A stretch of 64,000 bases of DNA, taken from NCBI RefSeq assembly GCF_023101685.1, contig NZ_CP082164.1:1922001-1986000 (forward strand), in the 5' to 3' direction. The number at the start of each line of letters is the position of its first letter. Position 1 is the first letter of the stretch. Positions 52,794 to 62,218 of this stretch are shown here, one piece after another. This stretch comes from Bradyrhizobium sp. 186 (GTDB lineage: Bacteria > Pseudomonadota > Alphaproteobacteria > Rhizobiales > Xanthobacteraceae). The notes beneath the pieces are model-generated. The model saw only the letters and a list, made by a program, of their open reading frames with translations, did not search any database and had not been told where the DNA came from. The position numbers and the translations under genes were made by a program.

Positions 52794-52808
52794 AAGAAGG
52801 CGATGACC

Positions 52809-53264
52809 ATGACTGTAGCCCAAGCCACGAGGACAAACGCCGCAAATGGCGACGCGCGGATCAAGTCGCTGATCGCACTGATCGATACGCTGACCGCGCT
52901 GGTCGCGGAGGAGAATGCGGAGCTCGCCAAGGGCCTGCCGGCCTCGCGCCTGAAGCACGTCGATGAGAAGAACCGGCTGGCGGAGATCTTCGAACGGACC
53001 GTTGCCGAGTGCGCGGCCGGAACGACCAGCCTGAGCGTGCCCGACCGGCTCTTGCGCGAGCAGCTCATGGAGCGGATCCTGAAGCTGCGCGCGGCGATGG
53101 ACGAGAATTTGGTGCGCCTGCGCGCGGCGATCGAGGCCAGCAATCGCCGGATCGAGGCCGTCATGCAGGCGATCCGCGAGCAGATCGCGGCGGTCTCGCC
53201 CTATGGCGCCTCCGGCCGCGTCGCCGCGCGCGCCGTCTCCAGCGGCACCAGCCGCAGCGCCTGA
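52809..53264 (+). CDS. FlgN-like export chaperone for hook-filament junction proteins
   Basis: A 151-residue helical protein from ATG 52809, which has AGAAGG 8 nt upstream; ATG 52803 sits too near that site. Residues about 20-120 match the FlgN pattern: LIALIDTLTALVAEENAEL, KNRLAEIFE and long helices to AIREQI. FlgN escorts FlgK and FlgL, which follow immediately, so context supports the call. Confidence 0.78.
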   Translation: MTVAQATRTNAANGDARIKSLIALIDTLTALVAEENAELAKGLPASRLKHVDEKNRLAEIFERTVAECAAGTTSLSVPDRLLREQLMERILKLRAAMDENLVRLRAAIEASNRRIEAVMQAIREQIAAVSPYGASGRVAARAVSSGTSRSA

Positions 53265-53282
53265 CGCCGCGAGGAGCCCGCC

Positions 53283-55058
53283 GTGTCACTCGATATTGCA
53301 CGATCGATCGCCTTCAGCGGGCTGTCGGCCACGTCGGTACAGATCAGCGTGACGTCGTCGAACATCTCGAACGCCGACACGACGGGCTATACCGAGAAGA
53401 CCGCGAACCAGTCGAGCAGCGTCACCAACGGCGTCGGCACCGGCGTCACGGTGACGGGGATCACCTCGACGGTCGATAAGCTGCTGTTGAAGTCGCTGAT
53501 CAGCGCGACCTCCGATCTCGGATCGGCCGACACGACCAACACGTACCTGACCTCGCTCGAAAAGCTCTACGGCTCGACCAGCAGCACCGACGACAGCTCG
53601 ACCGGAACCTCGCTCGCCAACAGCATTGCCTCGCTGGAATCGGCGCTGTTGTCGCTGGCGAGCACGCCGAGCAGCGCGTCGCTGCAATCCAACGTCGTCA
53701 GCGCGCTCGACGACGTCGCCAGCCAGTTGCGGGAGACGTCGAGCGGCATCCAGAAGCTTCGCGCCGACGCCGACCAGGACATCGCGTCCTCGATCGACGA
53801 CGTCAACACGGACTTGCAGCAGATCGCGGACCTCAACGCCGCGATCAAGCAGACGGCAGCGACCGGCCAGTCGACCGCGGACCTGGAAGACCAGCGCAAC
53901 ACTGCGCTCCAGGACGTCGCTTCCAAGATGAACATCAGCTATTTCACGGCGTCGAACGGCGATCTCCAGATCTACACCACATCCGGCCAGGCGCTGGTCG
54001 ACAGCAGCGCGCATACGATCAGCTATACTGCCGCGCCGAATGTGACGTCATCGACGACTTACACCGCTGGTTCCTCGTCGAGCGGCTTCACCGCGATCAC
54101 GGTGAATGGCGTCGACATCACCTCGCAGATCACCGGCGGCGACATCGGCGCGCTGATTACGCTCCGCGACAAGACCCTGCCGGCGGCGCAGTCCCAGCTC
54201 GACCAGCTCGCGCAGCAGCTCGCTTCCGCGATGAACAGCATTTCGAACAGCGCTTCCTCGGTGCCGGCCCCAACGAGCCTGACCGGCACGACCCCTGTCA
54301 CCAGCAGCACTGCGCTGTCCGCCACCGGCACAGTGCGCATCGCCGTCACCGACCAGAGCGGAAATCTGGTCTCCTACGGCGATCTCGATCTGTCGTCCTA
54401 TTCCACGGTCGGCGATCTCGTCACCGCGATCAACGGCATCTCCGGACTGTCGGCCTCGGTCGATTCGGACGGCCATCTCTCGATTACGACGACCGGCTCA
54501 GGCAACGGCGTCGCCATCAACAAGATGACGAGCTCGGTCGGAAGCTCCGGCGAGGGATTTTCCGAGTATTTCGGCCTCAACGATCTGGTGACGGGAACGA
54601 GTGCGTCGGATATCGCGGTCAACAGCAAGGTCCTGTCCGGAACGAACGAGCTTCAGCTCGCGACGCTGGACTCCTCGTCAAGTCTGACGGTCGGCAGCAC
54701 AGTGTTGTCGTCGGGGTCTGCTACCGTCGTCAATGCCTTCTACGATGCTCTGACGGACTCCCGGACATTTTCCGCCAGCGGCGGGCTCGCCGCCACCACG
54801 GGCTCCTTCGCCGACTATGCCTCGGCCATCGTGTCCGATGTCGCGAGCAAGTCGTCGCAAGCATCCACCAATTACACGGCGAAGGAGATTGCGCAGTCGA
54901 CCTATGCGAGCTCGCTGTCGTCGCAGTCGGGCGTCAACCTCGACGAGGAATCGGCGAAGCTCAGCACGCTCCAGAACAAATATTCGGCGGCTTCCGCGCT
55001 GATCCAGGCCATCAACAGCATGTATTCGGCGCTACTGAGCGCCGTGCAGTCGACATAA
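53283..55058 (+). CDS. flgK: Flagellar hook-associated protein FlgK
   Basis: A 591-residue junction protein, starting at GTG 53283 with AGGAG upstream. SLDIARSIAFSGLSATSVQIS and SSNISNADTTGYTEKT form the rod-type N-terminal motif. C-terminal helices with LSSQSGVNLDEESAKLSTLQ are the FlgK hallmark. The middle is a Ser/Thr-rich beta domain. flgL follows 15 nt later. Confidence 0.94.
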   Translation: MSLDIARSIAFSGLSATSVQISVTSSNISNADTTGYTEKTANQSSSVTNGVGTGVTVTGITSTVDKLLLKSLISATSDLGSADTTNTYLTSLEKLYGSTSSTDDSSTGTSLANSIASLESALLSLASTPSSASLQSNVVSALDDVASQLRETSSGIQKLRADADQDIASSIDDVNTDLQQIADLNAAIKQTAATGQSTADLEDQRNTALQDVASKMNISYFTASNGDLQIYTTSGQALVDSSAHTISYTAAPNVTSSTTYTAGSSSSGFTAITVNGVDITSQITGGDIGALITLRDKTLPAAQSQLDQLAQQLASAMNSISNSASSVPAPTSLTGTTPVTSSTALSATGTVRIAVTDQSGNLVSYGDLDLSSYSTVGDLVTAINGISGLSASVDSDGHLSITTTGSGNGVAINKMTSSVGSSGEGFSEYFGLNDLVTGTSASDIAVNSKVLSGTNELQLATLDSSSSLTVGSTVLSSGSATVVNAFYDALTDSRTFSASGGLAATTGSFADYASAIVSDVASKSSQASTNYTAKEIAQSTYASSLSSQSGVNLDEESAKLSTLQNKYSAASALIQAINSMYSALLSAVQST

Positions 55059-55073
55059 AGCGGGAGCAGGCCC

Positions 55074-55985
55074 ATGGTCGCGATGCGTGTGGCCACATTC
55101 GCCCAGTCGAACAAGATGATCGCCGACGCGATGCGCGTGGAGTCGGTCATGGCCAACAAGCAGGTCCAGGAATCGTCGGGCATGATCTCGACTGATTTCG
55201 GCGGCTATGGTTCGGACTCGCAGCATGTCGTCAATCTTCAGGTCTCGGTGACGCGCGCGCAATCCTATATCGATGCCGCCACGCTCGCTGACAGCAAGGT
55301 CCAGGTGATGTATTCGGCCGTCGGCTCGATGACCGACATCCTCACCCAGCTCCGTTCCCAGCTCAGCGCCGCCTCGACCGGGAGCTCGACCGAGACGAAC
55401 TCGGTGATCGGCTCGGCCCAGCAGTTGCTGGAGGAGATGGGCTCGCTCATGAACACGCAATATGACGGCCAGTATGTCTTTGCCGGCGGCAAGACGGACA
55501 CGGCGCCGGTCGATCTCACGAACTTTTCGTCCGGCACCGGCTCCACCACGACGGCAGACACCAGCTACTATAATGGCGACGACGAGATCGCCTCGGTGCG
55601 CGTCGCTGCCGACGAGACCGTGTCCTATGGCGTCACCGCCGACAATTCGGCGTTCGAGGAGGTGATGCGCGTCCTGAAGTTCGTGGCCAATAGCACTTCG
55701 CTATCGTCTTCCGATATCTCCAGCGCGCTCGATCTCGCCAGCACGGCGCTCGACGATACCGCGGCGGTGCAGGCAAAGCTCTCCAACTCGGCGTCGTCGA
55801 TCGAGACGGCGAGCGCCCGTCAGACCGACTACAAGAGCTATGCCGAGACACTGTCGAACGATCTCACCGGCGTCGACGTCGCCGCCATCACGGCGCAGCT
55901 CTCGACCTACGAGGCGCAGCTCACCGCGTCCTATTCGGCGCTCGGCAAGATCCTGAGCCTGAACCTCGCGAACTATCTGAAATAG
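55074..55985 (+). CDS. flgL: Flagellar hook-associated protein FlgL
   Basis: A 303-residue flagellin-like junction protein. The N-terminus (MVAMRVATFAQSNKMIADAM) and the central QLLEEMGSLMNTQYDGQYVFAGG are family marks, and the C-terminal helix pairs with FlgK. It ends the flagellar run. The next gene is convergent and unrelated. Confidence 0.92.
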   Translation: MVAMRVATFAQSNKMIADAMRVESVMANKQVQESSGMISTDFGGYGSDSQHVVNLQVSVTRAQSYIDAATLADSKVQVMYSAVGSMTDILTQLRSQLSAASTGSSTETNSVIGSAQQLLEEMGSLMNTQYDGQYVFAGGKTDTAPVDLTNFSSGTGSTTTADTSYYNGDDEIASVRVAADETVSYGVTADNSAFEEVMRVLKFVANSTSLSSSDISSALDLASTALDDTAAVQAKLSNSASSIETASARQTDYKSYAETLSNDLTGVDVAAITAQLSTYEAQLTASYSALGKILSLNLANYLK

Positions 55986-55991
55986 GGCGGC

Positions 55992-57578
55992 CTATTCGGC
56001 GGCAATCCGCTCCATCGCCATGGCGCGAAGCCTGGCGCGCTGGATTTTTACGCCATTGGCGCTGTCGGTGACGGGGAAGGCCTCGACGACATAGATCCGT
56101 GCCGGAACCTTGTAGCCGGCCAGCCGCTCGCGCAAGCGCGCGGTCAGCGCCTCCTGCTGCGGCGGCCCTTGGTGCAGTTCTTGGGCCGGGATCACGAAGG
56201 CGACGCAGCGGGCCTGGCCGTTCAGATCGACGGCGACGACCTGGGAATCGGCAACGCCGGCGCAGGACTTGAGCTCGTCCTCGATCTCGCCGGGTGCGAC
56301 AAGAAAGCCGCCGAGCCGCATGGCGTCGCCCGCGCGGGTCTCGTAGACGAACGAGCCGTCGCCGCGCAGGCGGCCGATGTCGCCGGTACGGAAGAAACCA
56401 TCCGCGGTGATCGCATCGCGCGTCGCCTCTAGATTATTGAGATAGCCAAGGAAACGCGACGGTGCGCTGATCTCGATCTCGCCGGACACGCCAGTCACGG
56501 CAAGCTCACCTGTCTCGGTGTCACGCACGCGGACCATCGCGTCGGGTGACATCGGCCAGCCGCCACCCTCGATGCGGTCGGCGAAGGCGTCGCTGGCGCG
56601 ACCGATCGAGAACAGCGCTTGCACCTCGCTCGAGCCGTAAAGGCCGAACAGCGGCATGCCGCGTGCCTCGGCCTTCGCGGCAAGCTCGCGCCAGCCCGGC
56701 TGGAACGCAGCGAAGCCGAACGCTTCCGCCTGCGGGAACGGCTGTGGCAAGTCGGTCAGCGCCAGGATACGGCGGAACATCTCGTCGGAGCCGAATGCGT
56801 GCGTGATCTTGTGCTGGCCAAGAATTTTCAACGCTGGTGCCGCCTCGAAGGCGTCCAGGACATGGACCGTCACACCGGCAGCCAGGAAGGCAAGCGAGCT
56901 AGTCATGCCGAAAGTGCCGCAGAACGGCAGCATGGCCAGCAGCGAATGACACTGCGGCGAGAGCGCGAGCGCCTTGGCGACGGAGGCGGCGTGCGTGGCA
57001 AGCGTCCGCTGCGAATGCGCCACGAGCTTTGGGCCCTTGGTCGTGCCTGACGTGGTGTAGAGCAGAACCGGCAGGTCGACGTCGCTGTCGGCGGGGGACG
57101 CGGGCGGGCAGGGCTTGTCGAAGGCGTCGAAGCGCACGGAGGGCCAATGCGCGGGGATCGTGTCCGCGCCGACCACCGCGAGCTTTTGCAGCGTGGGCAC
57201 CTCGGCCTTGGCGACATCTGCGAGAATGGCGGCGAAGTCGATCGAGCGGAACGCGGCCTCGACCACCATGAGTTTGGCGCCGGACACCTTGAGCAGGTGC
57301 GCGACCTCGGCGCTGCGGTAGCGGGTATTGACGGCGGCAACGATGGCACCGAGCCGGGCCGCGGCAAACAGCAGCGCGATCCATTCGACCCGGTTGACCA
57401 GCCAGACCGCGACCACGTCGCCTTTGCCGATGTCTTGCGCAGCAAGCCAGGCGGCGGTTTGCTCGACCTTCCACGAGAATTCCGCGCACGAGACGGGCGT
57501 GCCGTCGAACACGAAGGCGGGGTCGGTGGCGGCCTCGGTCCGGATCAGGGATTGCAGTGAGAAATCGGTAGCGTGCAT
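55992..57578 (-). CDS. AMP-dependent acyl-CoA synthetase/ligase
   Basis: A 528-residue ANL-family ligase that activates a carboxylic acid with ATP and CoA. LLYTTSGTTKGPKLVAHSQRTL is the A3 P-loop, with K-G in place of the usual G before the conserved Pro-Lys. GLYGSSEVQALFS, RTGDIGRLRGDGSFVYETRAG and the C-terminal PVTDSANGVKIQ region follow. Start ATG 57578. It is on the minus strand, 33 nt after upp, and could be co-transcribed with it. Substrate unknown. Confidence 0.88.
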   Translation of the reverse strand: MHATDFSLQSLIRTEAATDPAFVFDGTPVSCAEFSWKVEQTAAWLAAQDIGKGDVVAVWLVNRVEWIALLFAAARLGAIVAAVNTRYRSAEVAHLLKVSGAKLMVVEAAFRSIDFAAILADVAKAEVPTLQKLAVVGADTIPAHWPSVRFDAFDKPCPPASPADSDVDLPVLLYTTSGTTKGPKLVAHSQRTLATHAASVAKALALSPQCHSLLAMLPFCGTFGMTSSLAFLAAGVTVHVLDAFEAAPALKILGQHKITHAFGSDEMFRRILALTDLPQPFPQAEAFGFAAFQPGWRELAAKAEARGMPLFGLYGSSEVQALFSIGRASDAFADRIEGGGWPMSPDAMVRVRDTETGELAVTGVSGEIEISAPSRFLGYLNNLEATRDAITADGFFRTGDIGRLRGDGSFVYETRAGDAMRLGGFLVAPGEIEDELKSCAGVADSQVVAVDLNGQARCVAFVIPAQELHQGPPQQEALTARLRERLAGYKVPARIYVVEAFPVTDSANGVKIQRARLRAMAMERIAAE

Positions 57579-57611
57579 GGCAGCCGGAGTAACCCGATCG
57601 CGCAGGACTGT

Positions 57612-58247
<636 letters not shown>

Positions 58248-58375
58248 GAAACCGCTCTACACGGTTCCGCGAAACTACGCCAGATCGGCCCGGCCTTTTC
58301 CGCGGGATACGCGGCCTCAAGCAGGCGTTGCGACCGCCGAGCGCGCCCGATTGCTCGCCTCGTAGGCAGCCATGC

Positions 58376-58720
58376 TCAACTCCCGTTCGATCGCCGTACG
58401 CATCGCACCGTCAGCGCGATCAGCAGGTTGCCCCGGTTCTCGATGTCGAGCTCGAAGGCTTCGGCAGGAAACACCAGCGCGCACCTTGCCGGCTTGCTCT
58501 GCCGGTTGGCGAAAGCGATCGCCGAGCTCTTGAACAGGAAGAGACCGCCGACGCGGCCGTTCGTCTCGCGCGCGACCCAGAGGCCGGCCTTGTTGCGGCC
58601 GATGAAGAAAGCGGGAATGGAGGCGCTGACGACGTCGGGATCGAGCGGCTTGAGCGGCACCGCCTGCGCCTGCTGGGCGTCAGGCGGGCGAAGGGCCGCT
58701 TGAAGAGCGATTGCGGCCAT
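58376..58720 (-). CDS. Hypothetical protein
   Basis: A 114-residue protein from ATG 58720, preceded by GAGGAGG at 5 nt spacing; an upstream in-frame start at 58750 lacks one. The middle contains IPAFFIGRNKAGLWVARETNGRVGGLF, suggesting a small beta-rich fold. No signal peptide or known domain. It stands in a run of three small hypothetical genes on the minus strand between upp and the kdp operon. Confidence 0.65.
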   Translation of the reverse strand: MAAIALQAALRPPDAQQAQAVPLKPLDPDVVSASIPAFFIGRNKAGLWVARETNGRVGGLFLFKSSAIAFANRQSKPARCALVFPAEAFELDIENRGNLLIALTVRCVRRSNGS

Positions 58721-58768
58721 GGCGGCCTCCTCACACATCTGCAGGGTCATGATGGTCCGCCATGCCGG

Positions 58769-58960
58769 TCAGGCGGCAAGGTGCCAGAGATAGATCACGG
58801 TCTTCAGCGCGATGAGCGCGGCCAGCACGCTGCCCATCGAGAGCAAAGCCAGCGCGCGAAGCGCGACGCGCTTGAGTTGGGCCTTGCGCGCCTTCGATAT
58901 CCGTGGCTGCCGTTCAGTCCAGCCAAAACGGTGCCCAAAGCCATGTGTCAGCATCGACAT
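58769..58960 (-). CDS. Small hypothetical membrane protein
   Basis: A 63-residue protein from ATG 58960 with AAGGA upstream. A basic N-terminal half (RISKARKAQLKRVALRA) precedes one membrane segment (LLSMGSVLAALIALKTVIYL). It is too short for a family call. The good ribosome-binding site and topology support it as real. Confidence 0.55.
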   Translation of the reverse strand: MSMLTHGFGHRFGWTERQPRISKARKAQLKRVALRALALLSMGSVLAALIALKTVIYLWHLAA

Positions 58961-59202
58961 TTTTGGATTCCTTCATCAGCAGCGGCCGTGGCTCGTGTCC
59001 GGCCGCATCAAGCCGAGCATGCTCAGGGCATATTTGAGCGCCGCCGGGCTCTCCCTGGAGAGGCGATGAGCGGAATGAAGCGATTATGCAGGCGGATAGG
59101 CGCAGAGCGAGGCGGACGGCGAAGCGTGTCATCACGCGCGCAGGACTCAGCATGTGCGGTATATCCGGAGATTGCAGCAAGGCTCGAACCCGTCAGGCCG
59201 CT

Positions 59203-59670
59203 CTAGCCGAAATTATCGCAGACGACAGGTTCGTAAAGCGGATCCGGCGCCGCGCGAACAGAAGGAACGCTCGGTCGCGACATCTCCGCAGCGACCGCCT
59301 GGACTTCGATGAAGGCCGACAGCAGGGCGAGCGAAAGATCCGCGTGGCGCGCTTCGACCGCGGCGTCGAGCCAGTCCGGCAGCTCGCGTTCGCGCGACAG
59401 GGCGCAATGCCACTCGCCTTCGTCATAGGCGATGCGTCGGACCTGCCACAGCGGCAGCTCGAGCTCCATCAGCGCCAGCGCCGCATCGGCCCAGGCCTCA
59501 GCGTCGATCAGGCGCACGACGCGCGCGGTGCGCTCGCTTTGTCCGAGTGAAGGGATGCGCCGACAGGCCTTGTCGATGATTTCGAGCATCAGCGGCCGCG
59601 TCATTGCGTGTGCAGCACGCAGGCGCTCGCTGAGCGAGGGTGGATCGTAGCGTCGGAGAGCGGCGGTCAT
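59203..59670 (-). CDS. Hypothetical protein
   Basis: A 155-residue protein from ATG 59670, which has GGGAGG 6 nt upstream; the frame extends to 59820 but lacks support there. Mostly alpha-helical, with Arg/Glu/Leu-rich sequence (SERLRAAHAMTRPLMLEIIDK, LDAAVEARHADLSLALLSA). No membrane segment and no known domain are seen. It faces away from the kdp operon across a 528-bp gap. Confidence 0.6.
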   Translation of the reverse strand: MTAALRRYDPPSLSERLRAAHAMTRPLMLEIIDKACRRIPSLGQSERTARVVRLIDAEAWADAALALMELELPLWQVRRIAYDEGEWHCALSRERELPDWLDAAVEARHADLSLALLSAFIEVQAVAAEMSRPSVPSVRAAPDPLYEPVVCDNFG

Positions 59671-59826
59671 GTCAGGCCTCCCGGAATTGGCGTCGGTCAG
59701 TCGGCCGGCCTCCCCAAGATGGCTGGAAGGGCATTTGAAAACGAGATGAGGGCGGGGCGCGAAATATAGGGATTTCATAAGTGCCGTGATCAGGCTCCCG
59801 CAACCGGTTGGGCTATTCAAGGGAGG

Positions 59827-59948
59827 TGTCGTCCCGGCGAAGGCCGGGATCCATACTCCCAGGGAGAAGTTGTGGCGCGAAGCTGGTCACCACGAGTCTT
59901 CGCCAAACCAAAACTTGTGATTATGGGTCCCGGCCTTCGCCGGGACGA
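59827..59948. repeat. Dispersed palindromic repeat
   Basis: 28-bp terminal inverted repeats with one mismatch: 59827-59854 (starting GTCGTCCCGGCGAAGG) and 59921-59948 (ending CTTCGCCGGGACGAC). The 66-bp centre is not conserved by eye. Elements with these tcccggcgaaggccggga words are widespread in Bradyrhizobium intergenic DNA (general knowledge). A hairpin could form in RNA or single-stranded DNA. Confidence 0.8.
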
Positions 59949-60060
59949 CAGGGGAGCTTGTGTCGCCAGCCAAGCTCCCGCCTTGGTGCCTGCGCGACAA
60001 GCCAAGTCTTGGCCTTTATGAGATTCCTATAACTTCGCCATAGGCCTCATCTCGAAAATC

Positions 60061-60198
60061 TATCTGCGCGGTGGCACTTCAGCACGGTGAAAGTCCCGGC
60101 CGGGCGCAGACACGCGTCGCGTTCGTGCGAAGCAAGCGGTCCGCCGGGATCCAGAGACAGGTTGCGCCGGATATCGTCTCGTAACGAGGAGTATCGCC
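60061..60198 (+). promoter_or_regulatory. Candidate structured 5' leader of the kdp operon
   Basis: TCCCGGC (60094-60100) can pair with GCCGGGA (60143-60149) around a 42-nt loop, followed by tccagagacagg and the GAGGAG site of the first small ORF. This makes a possible cis-acting RNA or Rho/regulator site; it matches no riboswitch class that I can name with confidence. Confidence 0.3.
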
Positions 60199-60282
60199 AT
60201 GATGGACATTCTGATGCTGGCGCTGGGCTTCGGCTTCTTCGCCCTCGCGATAGGTTACACCTACGCCTGCGAACGGCTTTGA
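60199..60282 (+). CDS. 27-residue small membrane protein at the head of the kdp operon
   Basis: ATG 60199, with GAGGAG 8 nt upstream, opens a 27-residue frame: MMDILMLALGFGFF, then ALAIGYTYACERL. It is one membrane helix followed by a short polar tail, like KdpF in size but distinct in sequence. Similar tiny ORFs ending in YACxRL occur before kdpF in other rhizobia, as far as I recall. It lies 11 nt before the kdpF start and could be a further small subunit or regulator of the Kdp pump. Confidence 0.7.
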   Translation: MMDILMLALGFGFFALAIGYTYACERL

Positions 60283-60293
60283 TGGAGCTGACC

Positions 60294-60383
60294 ATGACCT
60301 TCGATTATTCGCTCGCCGGCGCCGTGTCGCTCGGTCTCCTGATCTACCTCACCTACGCGCTGCTGCGGCCCGAGCGGTTCTGA
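60294..60383 (+). CDS. kdpF: K+-transporting ATPase small subunit KdpF
   Basis: A 29-residue single-helix protein (MTFDYSLAGAVSLGLL, then YLTYALLRPERF) matching KdpF, which stabilises the KdpABC complex. ATG 60294 has GGAG upstream; ATG 60282 would extend it by four residues. The helix and RPERF tail are normal. Confidence 0.85.
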   Translation: MTFDYSLAGAVSLGLLIYLTYALLRPERF

Positions 60384-60386
60384 TCC

Positions 60387-60491
60387 ATGCTGCCTCTTCT
60401 CAAACTGCTGCTGGCGGATGCCGTACTCGTCCCGTACCTGCTCGTGGTGCTCTTGCCGCTCATGCGTCGGGCACCAAGCCTGAAGGGTTAA
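60387..60491 (+). CDS. Possible small ORF between kdpF and kdpA
   Basis: A 34-residue frame from ATG 60387, three bases after the kdpF stop, with one hydrophobic segment ([17 protein letters not shown]) and a basic tail (MRRAPSLKG). It ends 4 nt before the kdpA ATG. It lacks a clear ribosome-binding site and could be translated by coupling or be chance. Confidence 0.35.
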   Translation: MLPLLKLLLADAVLVPYLLVVLLPLMRRAPSLKG

Positions 60492-60495
60492 TTCC

Positions 60496-62199
60496 ATGAC
60501 TGTGATCGGCTGGCTCCAGATCATTCTGTTTTGCGTCACTATCGTCGCGCTGACCAAGCCGCTCGGCTGGTACATGACGCGCGTGTTCAACGGCGAGCGG
60601 ACGTTCCTGTCGCCGGTGCTGCGTCCGATCGAGGCCGGCATCTACTGGATTTCGGGCGTCGACGAGAAGCGCGAGCAGCACTGGCTGACCTACACGGTCG
60701 CCATGCTGTTGTTTCATATCGGCGGCTTCCTCATCATCTACGGCGTGATGCGATTGCAGGCCGTTCTGCCCTTCAATCCGGCCGGGCAGGGTGCGGTCGC
60801 CGAGGATCTCTCCTTCAACACCGCAATCTCCTTCATCACCAACACCAACTGGCAGAACTACGGCGGCGAGAGCACGATATCTTATCTCGTGCAGATGCTT
60901 GGTTTGACGCACCAGAATTTCCTGTCGGCGGCGACCGGCATCGTGCTCGCGGTGGCCTTGATCCGCAGCTTCTCGCGCGCCTCGATGCGCACGGTCGGAA
61001 ATTTCTGGGTCGATGCCACTCGCTGCACGCTCTACGTCCTCCTGCCGGTCTGCGTCGTCTACACGCTCTTCCTGGTCTGGCAGGGCATGCCGCAGACGCT
61101 TGGGGATTACGTTGAAGCGGCCACGCTCGAAGGCGCCAAGCAGACGATCGCGGTCGGCCCGGTCGCCTCGCAGGTTGCGATCAAGATGCTCGGCACCAAT
61201 GGCGGCGGCTTCTTCAACGCCAATGCCGCGCATCCCTTCGAGAACCCGACCGCACTGTCGAACTTCGTGCAGATGCTGTCGATCTTCGTGCTGGGCGCGG
61301 CGCTGACCAATGTGTTCGGGCGCATGGTCGGCAACCAGCGCCAGGGCTGGGCCATCCTCGCCGTGATGGGCGTGCTGTTCATCGCCGGCGTCGCCGTCAC
61401 CTACTGGGCGGAAGCCAACGGCACCAACACGCTCAGCGCGCTGGGCCTGACCGGCGGCAATATGGAAGGCAAGGAAGTCCGCTTCGGCATCGTCGCCTCC
61501 TCGCTGTTCGCCGTGATCACCACGGCCGCCTCCTGCGGCGCGGTCAACGCCATGCATGACAGCTTCACCGCGCTCGGCGGCATGATCCCGCTGATCAATA
61601 TCGAGCTCGGCGAGATCGTTGTCGGCGGCGTCGGCGCCGGCATGTATGGCATCCTGCTGTTCGTCATCCTCGCGATCTTCGTCGCAGGCCTGATGGTCGG
61701 CCGCACGCCGGAATATGTCGGCAAGAAGATCGAGGCGCGCGAGGTCAAGATGGCGATGCTCGCCATTCTCATCCTGCCGCTGATGATCCTGGGCTGGACG
61801 GCGGTCGCCGTGGTGCTGCCCTCGGCAGTCGCCTCGATGGCCAATGCCGGCCCGCACGGCTTCTCCGAAGTGCTCTATGCCTACACCTCGCAGACCGGCA
61901 ACAATGGCTCGGCCTTTGCTGGTCTGACCGGCAATACGCCCTTCTACAACATCACCGGCGGTGTCGCGATGTTCGTCGGCCGCTTCTTCATGATCATTCC
62001 GGCGATGGCGATCGCGGGCTCGCTGGCCGCCAAGAAATCCATCCCGCCGTCGGCTGGCACGTTTCCGACCACGGGCGGACTGTTCGTCGGCCTCGTCGTC
62101 GGCGTGATCCTGATCATCGGCGGCCTGACCTTCTTCCCGGCACTCGCGCTCGGCCCGATCGTCGAGCATCTCGCGATGAACGCCGGCAACGTCTTCTGA
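60496..62199 (+). CDS. kdpA: K+-transporting ATPase subunit KdpA
   Basis: The K+-selective channel-like subunit of the Kdp pump, 567 residues with about ten membrane segments. The four selectivity-loop regions are present: [46 protein letters not shown] and [14 protein letters not shown] 60496 has AAGGG upstream. kdpB follows 19 nt after the stop. High-affinity K+ uptake under K+ limitation, usually controlled by KdpDE, which is not visible here. Confidence 0.97.
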   Translation: MTVIGWLQIILFCVTIVALTKPLGWYMTRVFNGERTFLSPVLRPIEAGIYWISGVDEKREQHWLTYTVAMLLFHIGGFLIIYGVMRLQAVLPFNPAGQGAVAEDLSFNTAISFITNTNWQNYGGESTISYLVQMLGLTHQNFLSAATGIVLAVALIRSFSRASMRTVGNFWVDATRCTLYVLLPVCVVYTLFLVWQGMPQTLGDYVEAATLEGAKQTIAVGPVASQVAIKMLGTNGGGFFNANAAHPFENPTALSNFVQMLSIFVLGAALTNVFGRMVGNQRQGWAILAVMGVLFIAGVAVTYWAEANGTNTLSALGLTGGNMEGKEVRFGIVASSLFAVITTAASCGAVNAMHDSFTALGGMIPLINIELGEIVVGGVGAGMYGILLFVILAIFVAGLMVGRTPEYVGKKIEAREVKMAMLAILILPLMILGWTAVAVVLPSAVASMANAGPHGFSEVLYAYTSQTGNNGSAFAGLTGNTPFYNITGGVAMFVGRFFMIIPAMAIAGSLAAKKSIPPSAGTFPTTGGLFVGLVVGVILIIGGLTFFPALALGPIVEHLAMNAGNVF

Positions 62200-62218
62200 T
62201 TGTTTTGGAGCGACCTCC

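Larger units (their letters stand above)
59671..60198. other. Intergenic region with a palindromic repeat and the kdp leader
   Basis: No convincing protein-coding gene. It contains a long inverted repeat (59827-59948) and, downstream, the probable promoter and untranslated leader of the kdp operon. A short frame reading across 60087-60383 overlaps the leader and the small kdp genes in another frame and is not accepted. Confidence 0.6.

Noticed and set aside
60081..60165. Cobalamin riboswitch upstream of kdp
   Set aside because: Only one short word resembles it. The B12 box and the overall length do not fit, and kdp is not a B12-linked operon.
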